A program made the position numbers and the translations under genes. Below are positions 39,669-49,000 of a DNA stretch of 64,000 bases, piece after piece. Within the stretch, counting starts at the first letter, position 1, and every line of letters starts with the position of its first letter. This DNA comes from Symbiodinium natans (taxonomy: Eukaryota; Sar; Dinophyceae; Suessiales; Symbiodiniaceae), in contig CAJNDS010002126.1 in assembly GCA_905221605.1 (NCBI GenBank), forward strand, positions 579,501 to 643,500. Direction: 5' to 3'. The notes under the pieces were generated by a model. That model worked only from the letters and a program-made list of their open reading frames with translations, was not told where the DNA came from and ran no database searches.

Positions 39669-40959
39669 CCCTTTTCGTCAGGACTGGCGGGGACGGCTGT
39701 TCCACCGAGGAAAGGACGGCGGGTATGGGGAGGTGCCCATGCTCCGAGTGATTAGGTGCCACAAAGCCAACGGGTACGATCACTCGAGAGTCCCGCTCCT
39801 GAGGCGAGGGGACCGAATCCAGCTTGAGGATGGATCGCACCACATCTATGGTGGTAGCCATCCGCCGGGGTGGCTTCGCGACGACCCCGAGCTGGACCCC
39901 CCTGGTGCTCCAGAGGGAAGCGATGGAGGGTCCACGCCCAAGAGCGAGCCCACGGAGGAGGCCGAGCCCGAGCCTCCGCGGAAGGCCGCTCCGCGCGGGC
40001 GGGCCCTCGAGCCGCCGAAGGGCGACGTCCAGCGACGCCTGGCTGAGCGTCGCTCCAAGCGAGATTACTCGCCAGACCTGGTGACGCCTCTTGACGATCT
40101 CCATGCCAAGGAGATCGACTCCTTCTTCGCGGGCGATAGCCTTGACGTCATTTTGATGCGCGCCGAGGTTCGCGCTGAGTCCCACCTCGACGTCGGCCGG
40201 GAGCGAGAAGAGCCCCTGGCCAAGGAGGAACAGGAGGAGGAGGCTGAGGTCGTCAAGGACGAAGAGGTCTCGGTTGAGATGGAGGCAGCCACCGCGGATG
40301 AGGCGGACGAGGTCGCCCTCCCAGCCAACCGAGCCTACGTCGAAGGCCGCTTTTACCCCTACGGCAGCTGGCGGTGCTTCTTCTGCGAAGCCATCAACCC
40401 GGTTACCGAGGACCAGTGCCTCACCACGCACGCGGGCGGCCCGAATGCGGGCGCCCCGTGCGACGGCCGATGGATCAATGGGATCGACATCGGGTGGTGG
40501 GAGGTGGATCCCCAAACCGCGCCGGAGCAATGGCGGCGGAGGTTTTCTGCCGAAGAGCTTGAAGACCAACAAGCGCGGGCAGATGCCGCGAGGCTCCTCA
40601 GCGATGAGGAACTCGCTGAAGCCCTCCAGGCGGCCGAGGAGGCGCAGGCGGCCGAGCGCGCCAAGAAGCGGGAGCGGCGCCAGGCGGAGAAAGCGGAGCG
40701 CGATGATCACATCAGCGAAGCGCTCCGCATAGCAGGGTGGCAGTGCCCTAACTGCTATGAATGGAACCTTTCATTCAGGCAGCTGTGCTTTAGGTGCAGC
40801 ACACCCCTCCGCTTGGCAGAGGTCGTTTCCCGCGATCCCGGATCCGCGGCGCGGCGAAGAGAGGGACTCGGGCTCCGAGAGCAGCCAGGACGAGCTGGAG
40901 TACGAGATCCTTCTGGCCAATCGCGCGATGGATCAGGAAACGATCCAGCCTCTTCTTAG
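39616..40959 (+). CDS. Zinc-finger protein with two RanBP2-type fingers
   Basis: The frame is +1 relative to the KptA-like frame and overlaps its last 53 bp. ATG 39616 is preferred over 39574, which lies inside the upstream C2H2 coding. WRCFFCEAINPVTEDQC (from 40369) and WQCPNCYEWNLSFRQLCFRC (from 40738) match the RanBP2 finger pattern W-x-C-x2-C...N...C-x2-C. Between them is a long charged helix rich in Ala/Glu/Arg (about 40540-40720), likely coiled coil. An acidic block lies at 40200-40300. The last 40 codons look out of frame; sense appears to move to the 40757-41497 frame at about 40835. Such fingers bind single-stranded RNA or ubiquitin. This may be the middle part of one larger accessory protein. 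Confidence 0.65.
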   Translation: MAPLFRPTWGSAPSAPLDPFRQDWRGRLFHRGKDGGYGEVPMLRVIRCHKANGYDHSRVPLLRRGDRIQLEDGSHHIYGGSHPPGWLRDDPELDPPGAPEGSDGGSTPKSEPTEEAEPEPPRKAAPRGRALEPPKGDVQRRLAERRSKRDYSPDLVTPLDDLHAKEIDSFFAGDSLDVILMRAEVRAESHLDVGREREEPLAKEEQEEEAEVVKDEEVSVEMEAATADEADEVALPANRAYVEGRFYPYGSWRCFFCEAINPVTEDQCLTTHAGGPNAGAPCDGRWINGIDIGWWEVDPQTAPEQWRRRFSAEELEDQQARADAARLLSDEELAEALQAAEEAQAAERAKKRERRQAEKAERDDHISEALRIAGWQCPNCYEWNLSFRQLCFRCSTPLRLAEVVSRDPGSAARRREGLGLREQPGRAGVRDPSGQSRDGSGNDPASS

Positions 40960-41497
40960 AAGCAAACACAAGAAGAGGGGCGGCAAGAGACGTCGCGAGG
41001 AGGCGACGTACGGCAAGGGCCGCGACCCTTGGAGTGCTTGGGCAGACGCCCGTGGCAAGGGCCAGGGCAAGCCGAAGGGCAGAGGCAAGTCCGATGCCAA
41101 GGGCAAGCCCAAAGGGAGGGGCAAGTACGCCTGGGGCGCTTTTGCCGCGGGCATAGTTGCCGCGCTCCAGCCCCGCCCAAGCACAAGCTGGGTCCCAGCC
41201 TTCCCGTGCGGGTCGGCCCGGCCGCCGCCGATTGTTCCGCTTCCGCCGCGGACCCCGTTTTTCCTGGGTCGCGGGCTCCTCAATCGGTTGATGCACGCCC
41301 TCAACGGGAACATCAACGGCTGGTGGGGCCTGGCGGCTGCAGCGTCGGCGCCGATTGCCTTGCAGTTGCACCGCGGGGCTGTGCATGTTGTCGAGGACTC
41401 TATGCACGCGGTTGCAACAATTTCGGCCGACGTGGTCGAGGAAATCGGGCACGGCGGACCGTGTGGGTCGCCGGAACAGCCATCACTCTGGTGGTAG
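40757..41497 (+). CDS. Basic Lys/Gly-rich accessory frame
   Basis: Real coding sense seems to start near 40840 with RRGEERDSGSESSQDELEYE, continue through a basic GKGQGKPKGRGKSDAKGKPK run, then a helix-forming GWWGLAAAASAPIALQLHRG segment. The run resembles nucleic-acid-binding tails. It ends at TAG 41495-41497, but sense appears to pass into the 41029-42723 frame at about 41455. No known family is recognised. The true product may be a fusion with both neighbours. Confidence 0.45.
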   Translation: MNGTFHSGSCALGAAHPSAWQRSFPAIPDPRRGEERDSGSESSQDELEYEILLANRAMDQETIQPLLRSKHKKRGGKRRREEATYGKGRDPWSAWADARGKGQGKPKGRGKSDAKGKPKGRGKYAWGAFAAGIVAALQPRPSTSWVPAFPCGSARPPPIVPLPPRTPFFLGRGLLNRLMHALNGNINGWWGLAAAASAPIALQLHRGAVHVVEDSMHAVATISADVVEEIGHGGPCGSPEQPSLWW

Positions 41498-42723
41498 TGA
41501 TCTTATGCAGTGCTGTTCTGTGGTACGTGAGTCGTGCCGTTGCCAATCGCATTGCGCACTTGCGACATGGCAACACCGCGGCCCCTGAGGCGCGGCTGTC
41601 TCAACTCCTTGGCTCTGAGGCGACGTTTGAGGTCGCGAGTACCAAGAAAGGGGTGACCCATAAAGTTTGGGTGCACCTCAAGGAGGAGACAGCTGCCTGC
41701 GGCTGCCGTGCTTACCTGGCAGAGGGACGCTGCGGGCATTGCGAGGCCGCAATGGACACCGCTCGATCCCTAGGGTTTTTGCACGCGGCCCAGCGAGGCG
41801 CGGGTCCTGCGTTCACCGACTCCATTCGGAGTACCGCCTCCGAAGCCCTAGCTAAGGGTAAGGTGGTGTTAGGTTTGGGGAACAATGAAGGATGTTTCTC
41901 CCAACTTGCGGCCAAGAGCCGCGGGCTCTCCTGCTTTCAGGGGCTCGCGGGTCGTGACCTGGCCGCGGCCCCAGCAGATGGAGCGAACGCAGCCCACGCA
42001 CAGTCCGGCTCCGTGCAACGGGCCGCCACTGCCACTGTGGCGCGCACACCCAGCCGGAGGAACAAGGGCCCAGTTCCCGCTAGGAGTTCTCTAGTCAAAG
42101 AAGTGGAATTCCTTGCGGGCGGGCCATACGTTCAGGCCGCCCAAACGCTGCTTGGGTCTGGAGCAGCAGAGGATGTGATCTACATCCGGGCGTACAGCCT
42201 AGATTGCCCATCCTGCATCGAGGCAATCGAAGCGTCGCTCAGCAAGGGCGCAGGCGTTCGGATTGTCGCAGACATAGGGCAATGCCACCGCGCCAAACTG
42301 CAATGGCAAGCGTTGAAACGCTTGGCGGCTGCAGGCGCCGAGGTGAAGGTGGGTTGCGGCACATCCGTGCGCGACGCCTATGCCCGCGACGGCCGCGGGG
42401 CTAAGGTAGGCACAGGGATTCAAGGGCTTCACCATGCCAAGGCCCTTTGCCTACTGCGGCCTGACGGCGCGGTTGTGTTGATTGGGAGCCTCAATTTTAC
42501 CACAAGCAGCAAAGCCAATGCGGAGGCAGGGCTTAGGCTCGAGGTCCCCAAGACGCACCCGGTCGCGCAGTCCTACATCGAGGACTTCCAGAGGGTGTCG
42601 GCTGAGGCATTCTCCCTCGATGAGGCGGTCGCGAGGCGCCCTCAGTTGGAGCGAGCCAGTAGCTCCAACGTTGCTGGCAGCGCCACTCGTGCCCCCAACA
42701 CTGCTCCACAGGGTATCGAGTAG
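41029..42723 (+). CDS. Membrane-anchored SWIM finger and PLD/Nuc-like HKD protein
   Basis: The first 140 codons (to about 41450) look like an out-of-frame reading of the overlapping basic frame; reliable sense starts at RTVWVAGTAITLVVVILCSA. That is a clear membrane helix (41461-41530). A SWIM finger follows, CxC-x8-CxH: C41698, C41704, C41731, H41737. Then a phospholipase-D superfamily nuclease-like domain: YSLDCPSCIEAIEASLSKGA, VRIVADIGQ, and one HKD motif with H 42433, K 42439, D, and GSLNFT at 42484-42501. A single HKD motif and a preceding membrane helix recall Nuc and MitoPLD/Zucchini enzymes, which act as dimers on RNA, DNA or cardiolipin. Stop TAG 42721-42723. Enzyme activity is an inference. 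Confidence 0.72.
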   Translation: MECLGRRPWQGPGQAEGQRQVRCQGQAQREGQVRLGRFCRGHSCRAPAPPKHKLGPSLPVRVGPAAADCSASAADPVFPGSRAPQSVDARPQREHQRLVGPGGCSVGADCLAVAPRGCACCRGLYARGCNNFGRRGRGNRARRTVWVAGTAITLVVVILCSAVLWYVSRAVANRIAHLRHGNTAAPEARLSQLLGSEATFEVASTKKGVTHKVWVHLKEETAACGCRAYLAEGRCGHCEAAMDTARSLGFLHAAQRGAGPAFTDSIRSTASEALAKGKVVLGLGNNEGCFSQLAAKSRGLSCFQGLAGRDLAAAPADGANAAHAQSGSVQRAATATVARTPSRRNKGPVPARSSLVKEVEFLAGGPYVQAAQTLLGSGAAEDVIYIRAYSLDCPSCIEAIEASLSKGAGVRIVADIGQCHRAKLQWQALKRLAAAGAEVKVGCGTSVRDAYARDGRGAKVGTGIQGLHHAKALCLLRPDGAVVLIGSLNFTTSSKANAEAGLRLEVPKTHPVAQSYIEDFQRVSAEAFSLDEAVARRPQLERASSSNVAGSATRAPNTAPQGIE

Positions 42724-43411
42724 GCTGCGGCCAGTTGGCGCGGCGTGGAAGGCATCCACGCGTTATCAGAGCAGGCGTGGCAACACGGCACGTTGCTTCG
42801 CCAATCGTTTGCTTTCTCTTTTGCTAGACTGCGGGCGGAAAGCCGCGGCAGGTTGGAGACCTGCCCATTTTGCATTCCCCGCACCTTTCTCCTCTGCCCT
42901 GCCTGTGGCCCCTCGTGCTGAGGGTGCTCTTTTGCAGGTGCTGCGGACCGTGTCCTGGTCGCGGCAGTGCGCTCGCCGAAGCGCGTGCGAGTTGCATTGC
43001 TGCGGCACGAGTCATGTGCGCGGCTCTCGCTGAGTCCGGTAGCCCGTAGGGTAGTTCTGGATAGGTGAGTAGCCGTAGCCGTAGCTTAGGACCGGTAGTG
43101 TACAGTGTACAGTGTACCATAGTTTGTACCTTAGTCTGCGTACTGGCAGCTAGAGACCAGCTCGAGGATTCAAGAGCCTCGCCCACCAGCAAAAGGGTGA
43201 GGACCTCTTGGGAAAGGGTGGTTTAGGGCTGCTGAGGGTTGCTGTCGTCGTGCGTTCGTTTTGGTGGTGCGGGCTAGCGTCCCTGCCGCATGCCAATGCT
43301 CATGATGTGCGGACCACCGCGGTCGCACGCGACACCCTCTCCCTTCCCTTTCTGTGTTCAGCGCGAGTGCCTGCTGCACTCCGAGCTCGGAATGAGCTGG
43401 AAGCCTCGGCT
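42724..43411 (+). other. 3' untranslated part of the element
   Basis: About 690 bp without convincing coding sense. It contains one more hairpin-motif core (42950-42958), a GTAGCC triplication (43063-43080) and a repeated ACAGTGTAC (43100-43118). Confidence 0.6.
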
Positions 43412-43421
43412 GAGGGGCGAA
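43412..43421 (+). promoter_or_regulatory. Candidate polypurine tract
   Basis: GAGGGGCGAA directly abuts the 3' LTR, where plus-strand priming is expected. One C interrupts it. Confidence 0.55.
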
Positions 43422-43718
43422 TGTGAGCAGGTCTAAGCACGCACGTTGCATGTGCTAAGCTGCCAGAACCAGTACTGTAGTTTTCCTTGCATGTGTAGTT
43501 TTGCGAATTAGTTTCGATGCCAATGTTTTGGCTCAAGTACCGAGCTTGTGCCTTTGAGCACGGTAGTTTCGTACAGTAGCTCTTAGGTTGCTGTGCGGTC
43601 CGACCGGACGCACTCAGGCGTAGCTGCACAAGTGCTTGAACTCGCGAAGTCGTAAAACAGCGTGACCGGGCTGTGATTGCATTGGCTTAGTGCAAGTCCA
43701 GTGCTGGTCGACTTCACA
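43422..43718 (+). repeat. 3' LTR
   Basis: It matches the 5' LTR base for base as read by eye, with TGTGA...TCACA ends. The spliced-leader-like segment is at 43514-43537 and the hairpin at 43593-43613. Confidence 0.95.
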
Positions 43719-43722
43719 ATAT
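43719..43722. repeat. Target-site duplication, right copy
   Basis: ATAT directly after the 3' LTR, matching 26427-26430. AT-rich microsatellite continues to about 43920. Confidence 0.55.
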
Positions 43723-43916
43723 ATTGCATATCATATATTGTATATTGCATATTATATACTGCATATAATGCATAATATAAAGTATATATTGTATAATATA
43801 TACTGTATACATAATGTACAATATATAAAATATATAATATTATTTATTATTAATTAATTTATTATTAATTATTCATTATATAGTGTATTTATATATTATG
43901 TAGTATGTATTATATA

Positions 43917-44660
43917 TTGTTCTTTGAAGCCATTGGAATGTAGTATGTGTTATGTATTGTTCTTTGAAGCCATTGGAATGCAAAGAAAAGGAAGTTTTTT
44001 GCTTAAAACATGTAGAAGTAGAGTTTTTCCGATGGAAACATAGAGATAGTAGAGGATTTGTCATGAAAACGTGAAGACAGTAGACGTTTTCTTGTGGGAG
44101 TATGAAGAAATAGAGGTTTTCCCATTGAAAGATCGAGAAACTAGAAGGTTTTCCAACCACTACCACCACTTCTACGCATCGTGCGAACATTGTTTGCAAA
44201 TGGGGGGGGCTGCGCCCCCCCCAACCCCCCCGCTGTTTTTTTTAAGCTGTGCAAAGCGTGCTGCAAAGCCAAGTGGGGGGGTGTGGGGGGGGGGTTGGGG
44301 GCTGCGCCAACCCCAACCCCGCCGCGTTTTTATCAAGCTGTGCCACTGCAAAGCGTGCTTTATGAATCTTGTTGAAGCCATTGGGATACTAAAAAGTTTA
44401 AGTTTTTCTTAAAATACATGCAAATAGAGGTTTTCCGATGGAAACATAGAGATGATAGAGGTTTCCTATGAAAACGTGAAGAAAATAGAGGTTTTCTTGT
44501 GGGAATATGAAGAAATAGAGGTTTTCCTATTAAAAGATCGAAAAAATAGAAGGTTTTCCAACCACCACCCACTACTACCCATCGTGCGAGCATTGTGTTT
44601 GCAAATGGGGGGGGGGCTGCGCCCAACCCCCCTCCCCAACCCCCCCACCCCCACCCCCCC
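43917..44660. repeat. Diverged tandem duplication of about 400 bp
   Basis: Copy one runs from about 43957, copy two from about 44358. Both hold GAAGCCATTGG, TTTTCCGATGGAAACATAGA, AGAAATAGAGGTTTTCC, GGTTTTCCAACCAC and CATCGTGCGA, and both end in a G-rich then C-rich tract with GGGGCTGCGCC. A short extra copy of TGTTCTTTGAAGCCATTGGA lies at 43917-43939. It is non-coding; small open frames on both strands appear to be by-products. Confidence 0.75.
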
Positions 44661-44667
44661 CCCCCCC

Positions 44668-44711
<44 letters not shown>

Positions 44712-44812
44712 ACCCCCCCCCCCAACCCCCCCCCCCCCCCCCCCCCCCAACCCCCCCCCCAACCCCCCCCCCCCCCAACCCCCCCCCCCCCCAAACCCTC
44801 CCCCCCCCGCTG
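44640..44812. repeat. Poly-C low-complexity tract
   Basis: About 170 bp of C runs broken by A or AA. Frames read as polyproline (+) or polyglycine (-). Length is likely unreliable in assembly. Confidence 0.9.
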
Positions 44813-44939
44813 TATTCCAAGAGGAAAATGGGTTAATTTTTTTTGTTGATGCTTATTTATTTTTTTTGTTCATCCCTTGGGGTTATTTTTTTTTGATGCT
44901 TATTTATTTTTTTACCATAAACCCTAAATTTCGGAAACC

Positions 44940-45312
44940 CTCACATGTCTCATGACCATGCTGGAGGATCCGGGTCTAGGTGTTTTGGGTTTAGGGTTCA
45001 AGGTTTAGGATTTAGGGGTTGGGGTTAGGGGGTTAGGGGTTTAGGGTCTAGGTGTTTTGGGTTAAGGTGGTTGGAATTTTCGGGTTTGCGGTGTTTAGGG
45101 TCTCGGTGTCTAGGGTTTCGGGTCCCGACCCCAGTAGCGCTCAAGAAGGAGCGATTTGCCTAAACCCTAAACCCTAAACCCTAAACCCTTAAGCTATTTC
45201 ACCAGAGCATCCTCTTAGGATAAGGCAGGGAGGCGAAGCTACAAGCAACCATGAATGTTGCCGAGGCTAGCTCGAAAATAAACCCTAAACCCTAAACCCT
45301 AAACCCTAAACC

Positions 45313-45393
<81 letters not shown>

Positions 45394-46034
45394 ACCCTAA
45401 ACCCTAAACCCTAAACCCTAAACCCTAAACCCTGAACCCTAAACCCTAAACCCTAAACCCTAAACCCTAAACCCTAAACTAAACCCTAAACCCTAAACCT
45501 TCAGTGTCATGTGGGTGTTGGTTTTCGGGCTCGGGTTTGATTAGGGCGCATGGGGAGGTAGACCTCACGCCGCAGCCCAAATAGCTCGGGCACCAAGACT
45601 GTCATTGCCAGAAGTCAAAACCCAAAGCCTACATGCGCTGTCCAGACCCCAACCCAGAAACCTCTAAATCCTCCGCTCCACAATCCTGAGTTTCTCGCCC
45701 CCCAAAACCCCCAAACTCCTGAGCCTAAACCTACACGGCGCCGCTGTCTGGGGCCCTTTTGCGAAACAAGGTCTGCACCAGCGCCCGCCACGACAGTTGG
45801 GTTTAGGGCTTTAGGGCTTAGGGCGTTTAAATTTTGCTGCACTGCCAAATCCAGAGCCCCCTCATGACACTTAAAGGTCCTAAACCCTAGACCCAAACCC
45901 GGCCAACCCTAGACCCTAAACCCTCAACCCTAAACCCCAAACCCTAAACCCTCAACCCTAAACCTCAAACCCTAAACCCCAAACCCTAAACCCTCAACCC
46001 TAAACCCCAAACCCTAAACCCTAAACCCGGGAAG
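44940..46034. other. Repeat-filled end of the carrier intron
   Basis: TTTAGGG variants at 44985-45120, then a large CCCTAAA array at 45283-45500 that includes about 12 CCCTCAA units (45315-45398), then mixed CCCTAAA/CCCTCAA/CCCCAAA at 45900-46028 just before the carrier exon. An open island at 45600-45720 is unsupported. Confidence 0.7.
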
Positions 46035-49000
46035 GCGGCGTTGGAGCGATGACTGCCACCTGGGTCTGGGCCTGGGGCGTGGGTTGGAGTGGAGGTTTGC
46101 AAGGTGATTTGTGGTCGTCTTAGGGTTTCGGGTTTAGGGTTTAGCGTTTAGGGTTTAGGGTTTAGGGTTTAGGATGTAGGGTTTAGGGTGCAAGGGCTTA
46201 GGGTCCACAGGTTTTGAGTCACAACCACATGCAATAGAAGTTCCCCTAAACTCAGTTTCTTCTTCAGATTCAATCCCCAAAGAGGGGACCCTTAGTTTTG
46301 GGAGACCCCCCCCCATATAGCGGGGACGATCTTTAAACAGAAGCCCTAAACCCTAAACCCTAAACCCTAATTAAACCCTAAACCCTAAACCCTAAACCCT
46401 TGTGAAATCCACCCTGGTCTTCCTCATCTGTAGAGCCGAGCTCACATCTCCGAGAAGGAAGACTCTAGTTTACGTTTTCCTCACATCCCCCTTGATAGAA
46501 GGGCACAGGTTGCGGGTTCTCTTGGCGTCTTACTCCGTAGGCGCCTTGAGTTCAAAGCCCACAAATAGGCCCCACAAAGAACACCAAACCCTTGACCCCA
46601 GACCCCAAACCTCAAACCCTAAACCCTAAACTTAGGCCCTAAACCTTAAACCCTAAACCCTAAACCTTAAACCCTAAACCCGGCTCGTTTTTCGGAAAGC
46701 CGAAGAGGTCGGACACTACCCGTGGTTCTACACCAACAACCAGCTGCGCCCGAGTCCCAAACAGGGGCCATCGTGCTCAGGGCCATTTCGTGGTTCAGGG
46801 CTAGGGTTTGGGGTTTAGGGCTAGGGTTTGGGGTTTAGGGCTAGGGTTTAGGGCTAGGGTTTAGGGTTTTTGGAGCTTAGGGCTTAGGGGCTTCGAAGGT
46901 TGCAGCTGAGGAATGAGGTTGAAGCAAGGGGACCGAAACCCGAATTTGGTCCTTTTGCTTGGAAGCTTGAAAGACGACCCGAAGTTCGACCCTTGAACCT
47001 TTGCAAGGGTTTAGGGTTTAGGGTTTAGGGCTTAGGGCTTAGGGTTTAGGGTTTAGGGTGTAGGGTTAGGGTTTAGGGCCTGGGGTGCAGGGTCTGCGGA
47101 GGTTTTGTCTGGAGCAGCGCAACCACCACTTCAGGGTGTGAGGGGGTGGCCAGAATCTAGGAAGTCTGGCCATTCCTGTACCGCGTTTTCCGCCTCCCCG
47201 CCCCCCAGGCCTTGCCCCATAAAGGATTAGGGCGGCCATCCCTACTGCCTATGCCAGATCCCACACTAAACCGTTGCCTGAACCCTCTACCCTGTTCCCT
47301 TTTCCCAAGACCCTAAAGCCCAAACCCCAAAAGTTGCGGAGCTTGAAGGGGCCCTTTAGAGGCTGTCCAGACTGAGATTTGGGTCCACACTGGGGATTGG
47401 TGATGTAAACGTACCCTGGAGATCCCAATGTTTGGGGCTTAGGCTTAGGGTGCAGCTTGTACGGTTTTAGGGTTTAGGCTACATGGGTTGAGGGCTTGGA
47501 GTATAGGCTTTAGGGGCATGTCTCTTCCTGTGAGGCGAGTCCCTTCCCCAGTTCGACATCCCAGCTGGCAAGCACGCTTGGTCCCAAGAGTACCCGACAG
47601 CCTCGCATGCGCTAACCTTGGGGTCTGCTGGGGTTTACGTGTTGCTTTAAATTGCGTCAGCAATAAACGATGACGCAGAACAAATCTGCCCAGAAGCATA
47701 ATAAGATAAGTAGAAGAAGTCATTCACAAAAGAAGTTATATACATCTTGAATACGGCAAGCGCGCCTAAATCTTATAACAGAACTGTTATAAAACGAGTG
47801 TGCAGTGAACAATAGGAGGGTGTTGTCGCATCGAATCGATCTCGATGCAATGGCTGCTACTTTGTTCCGGGAAAGATTGACAACCGTTACAAGCCCAGGA
47901 TAGTGTGTTTCCGAAAATCGGGATGGGGGTCCCTGTCAGGGGATTCTATTCCATTTTGTGGTTTAAAAGTGGTACCCTTATTTTGGGAAATACCCATATA
48001 AGACCACCCGACAAAGCCTTCCCCAACCCATAAACTCAACACACCCACACATCTTATAGCCCCCTACACTCCCGAACCCTACACCCCCGCCCCCTAAACT
48101 GTCAAACCTCACCCAAGCAAGGGTTTGGGGTCTAGGGGTTCAGGGGCCCAATTCCGTACACCATCACCCTGTCCCCCCTAAACCCTAAACCCTAAACCCT
48201 CTAAGCCCGTGCAGACATCCCACAGGTCAGGAACGCCTTGATCGGCTTTGCCTCCGCAGCGGTGTCTGACACTTGCCGCGTCCTCAGACTTCTTGGCAGC
48301 TGGGGAAAGAGCCCGGGGAAAATTATAAACTTGATGTTGTGCGCATGAAAAAAGAGAAAAGAAAAAACGATAAAATAGAAATTAAAAAACACGCACGTTA
48401 CGTTCGTACGTTCTTACAAGTGATTTTATTGCACGCTCTCATAACATGATTAGTATTCACTTCTCTCTACACAATATTAATGCTGGTTTCGGTTCACATG
48501 TTCATTACATTCATGCGTTCGTTTCACTTCCTTATAAAATTCACACAGGCTAGTCATTTAACGCCCGTAATATAGTGTTCTTGTTTCGTTCGTGCATAAA
48601 TTAATTTCGTGCCCCACACCCTGAAGTTGAAGCCCAATCACTCTAAAACCCAACCCCTAGACCCTAAAACCTTAAATCCCTGAACCTTAAACCCGAAGAA
48701 ACCCTAGAAGACCAAAAGCCCTCAAACCCTGAAGCCCAGAAACGCTAAACCCTAAACCCTAAACTCTAAACCCTAAATCAAAAACCTCCGACAGGCTCGA
48801 ACTCCCTCCGCGTCCTGAAGACCACGCGCCAGACGTCTCTTGAGCCGGCCGCCGCGGGGGGCCGTTTGGGGTTCAGGGTTTAGAGTTTAGGGTTTAGGGT
48901 TTAGGGTCCAGGGTTTAGGGTTCAGGGTTCAGGGTTCAGGGTTTAGGGTTTAGGGTTTAAGGTTTAGGGTTTGGGCGACAACGAGCCCCAAAGATTTGCT

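Larger units (their letters stand above)
26431..43718 (+). mobile_element. Ty3/gypsy-like LTR retrotransposon, 17.3 kb, permuted Pol
   Basis: The element is bounded by two 297-bp LTRs that look identical, so the insertion is recent. Order: LTR, candidate primer site (26730), Gag-like frame with CCCH fingers (26912-29698), protease-like motif at the frame boundary, RT thumb/connection plus RNase H (30.9-31.9 kb), integrase (33.9-35.0 kb), methyltransferase-like block (35.6-36.25 kb), RT fingers/palm (36.6-37.3 kb), KptA-like domain, C2H2, RanBP2, SWIM and PLD domains, purine tract, LTR. Base composition is GC-rich and free of TTTAGGG blocks, unlike the host flanks. Integrase and RNase H motifs place it near Ty3/gypsy. 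It is far longer than the usual 5-10 kb. Several frame changes suggest either a damaged copy or frameshifting. Confidence 0.93.

Noticed and set aside
41029..41450. First 140 codons of the SWIM-PLD frame as true protein
   Set aside because: They mirror, out of phase, the better coding sense of the overlapping basic frame.
44360..44955. Polyproline and polyglycine open frames on both strands
   Set aside because: They derive from poly-C and its complement.
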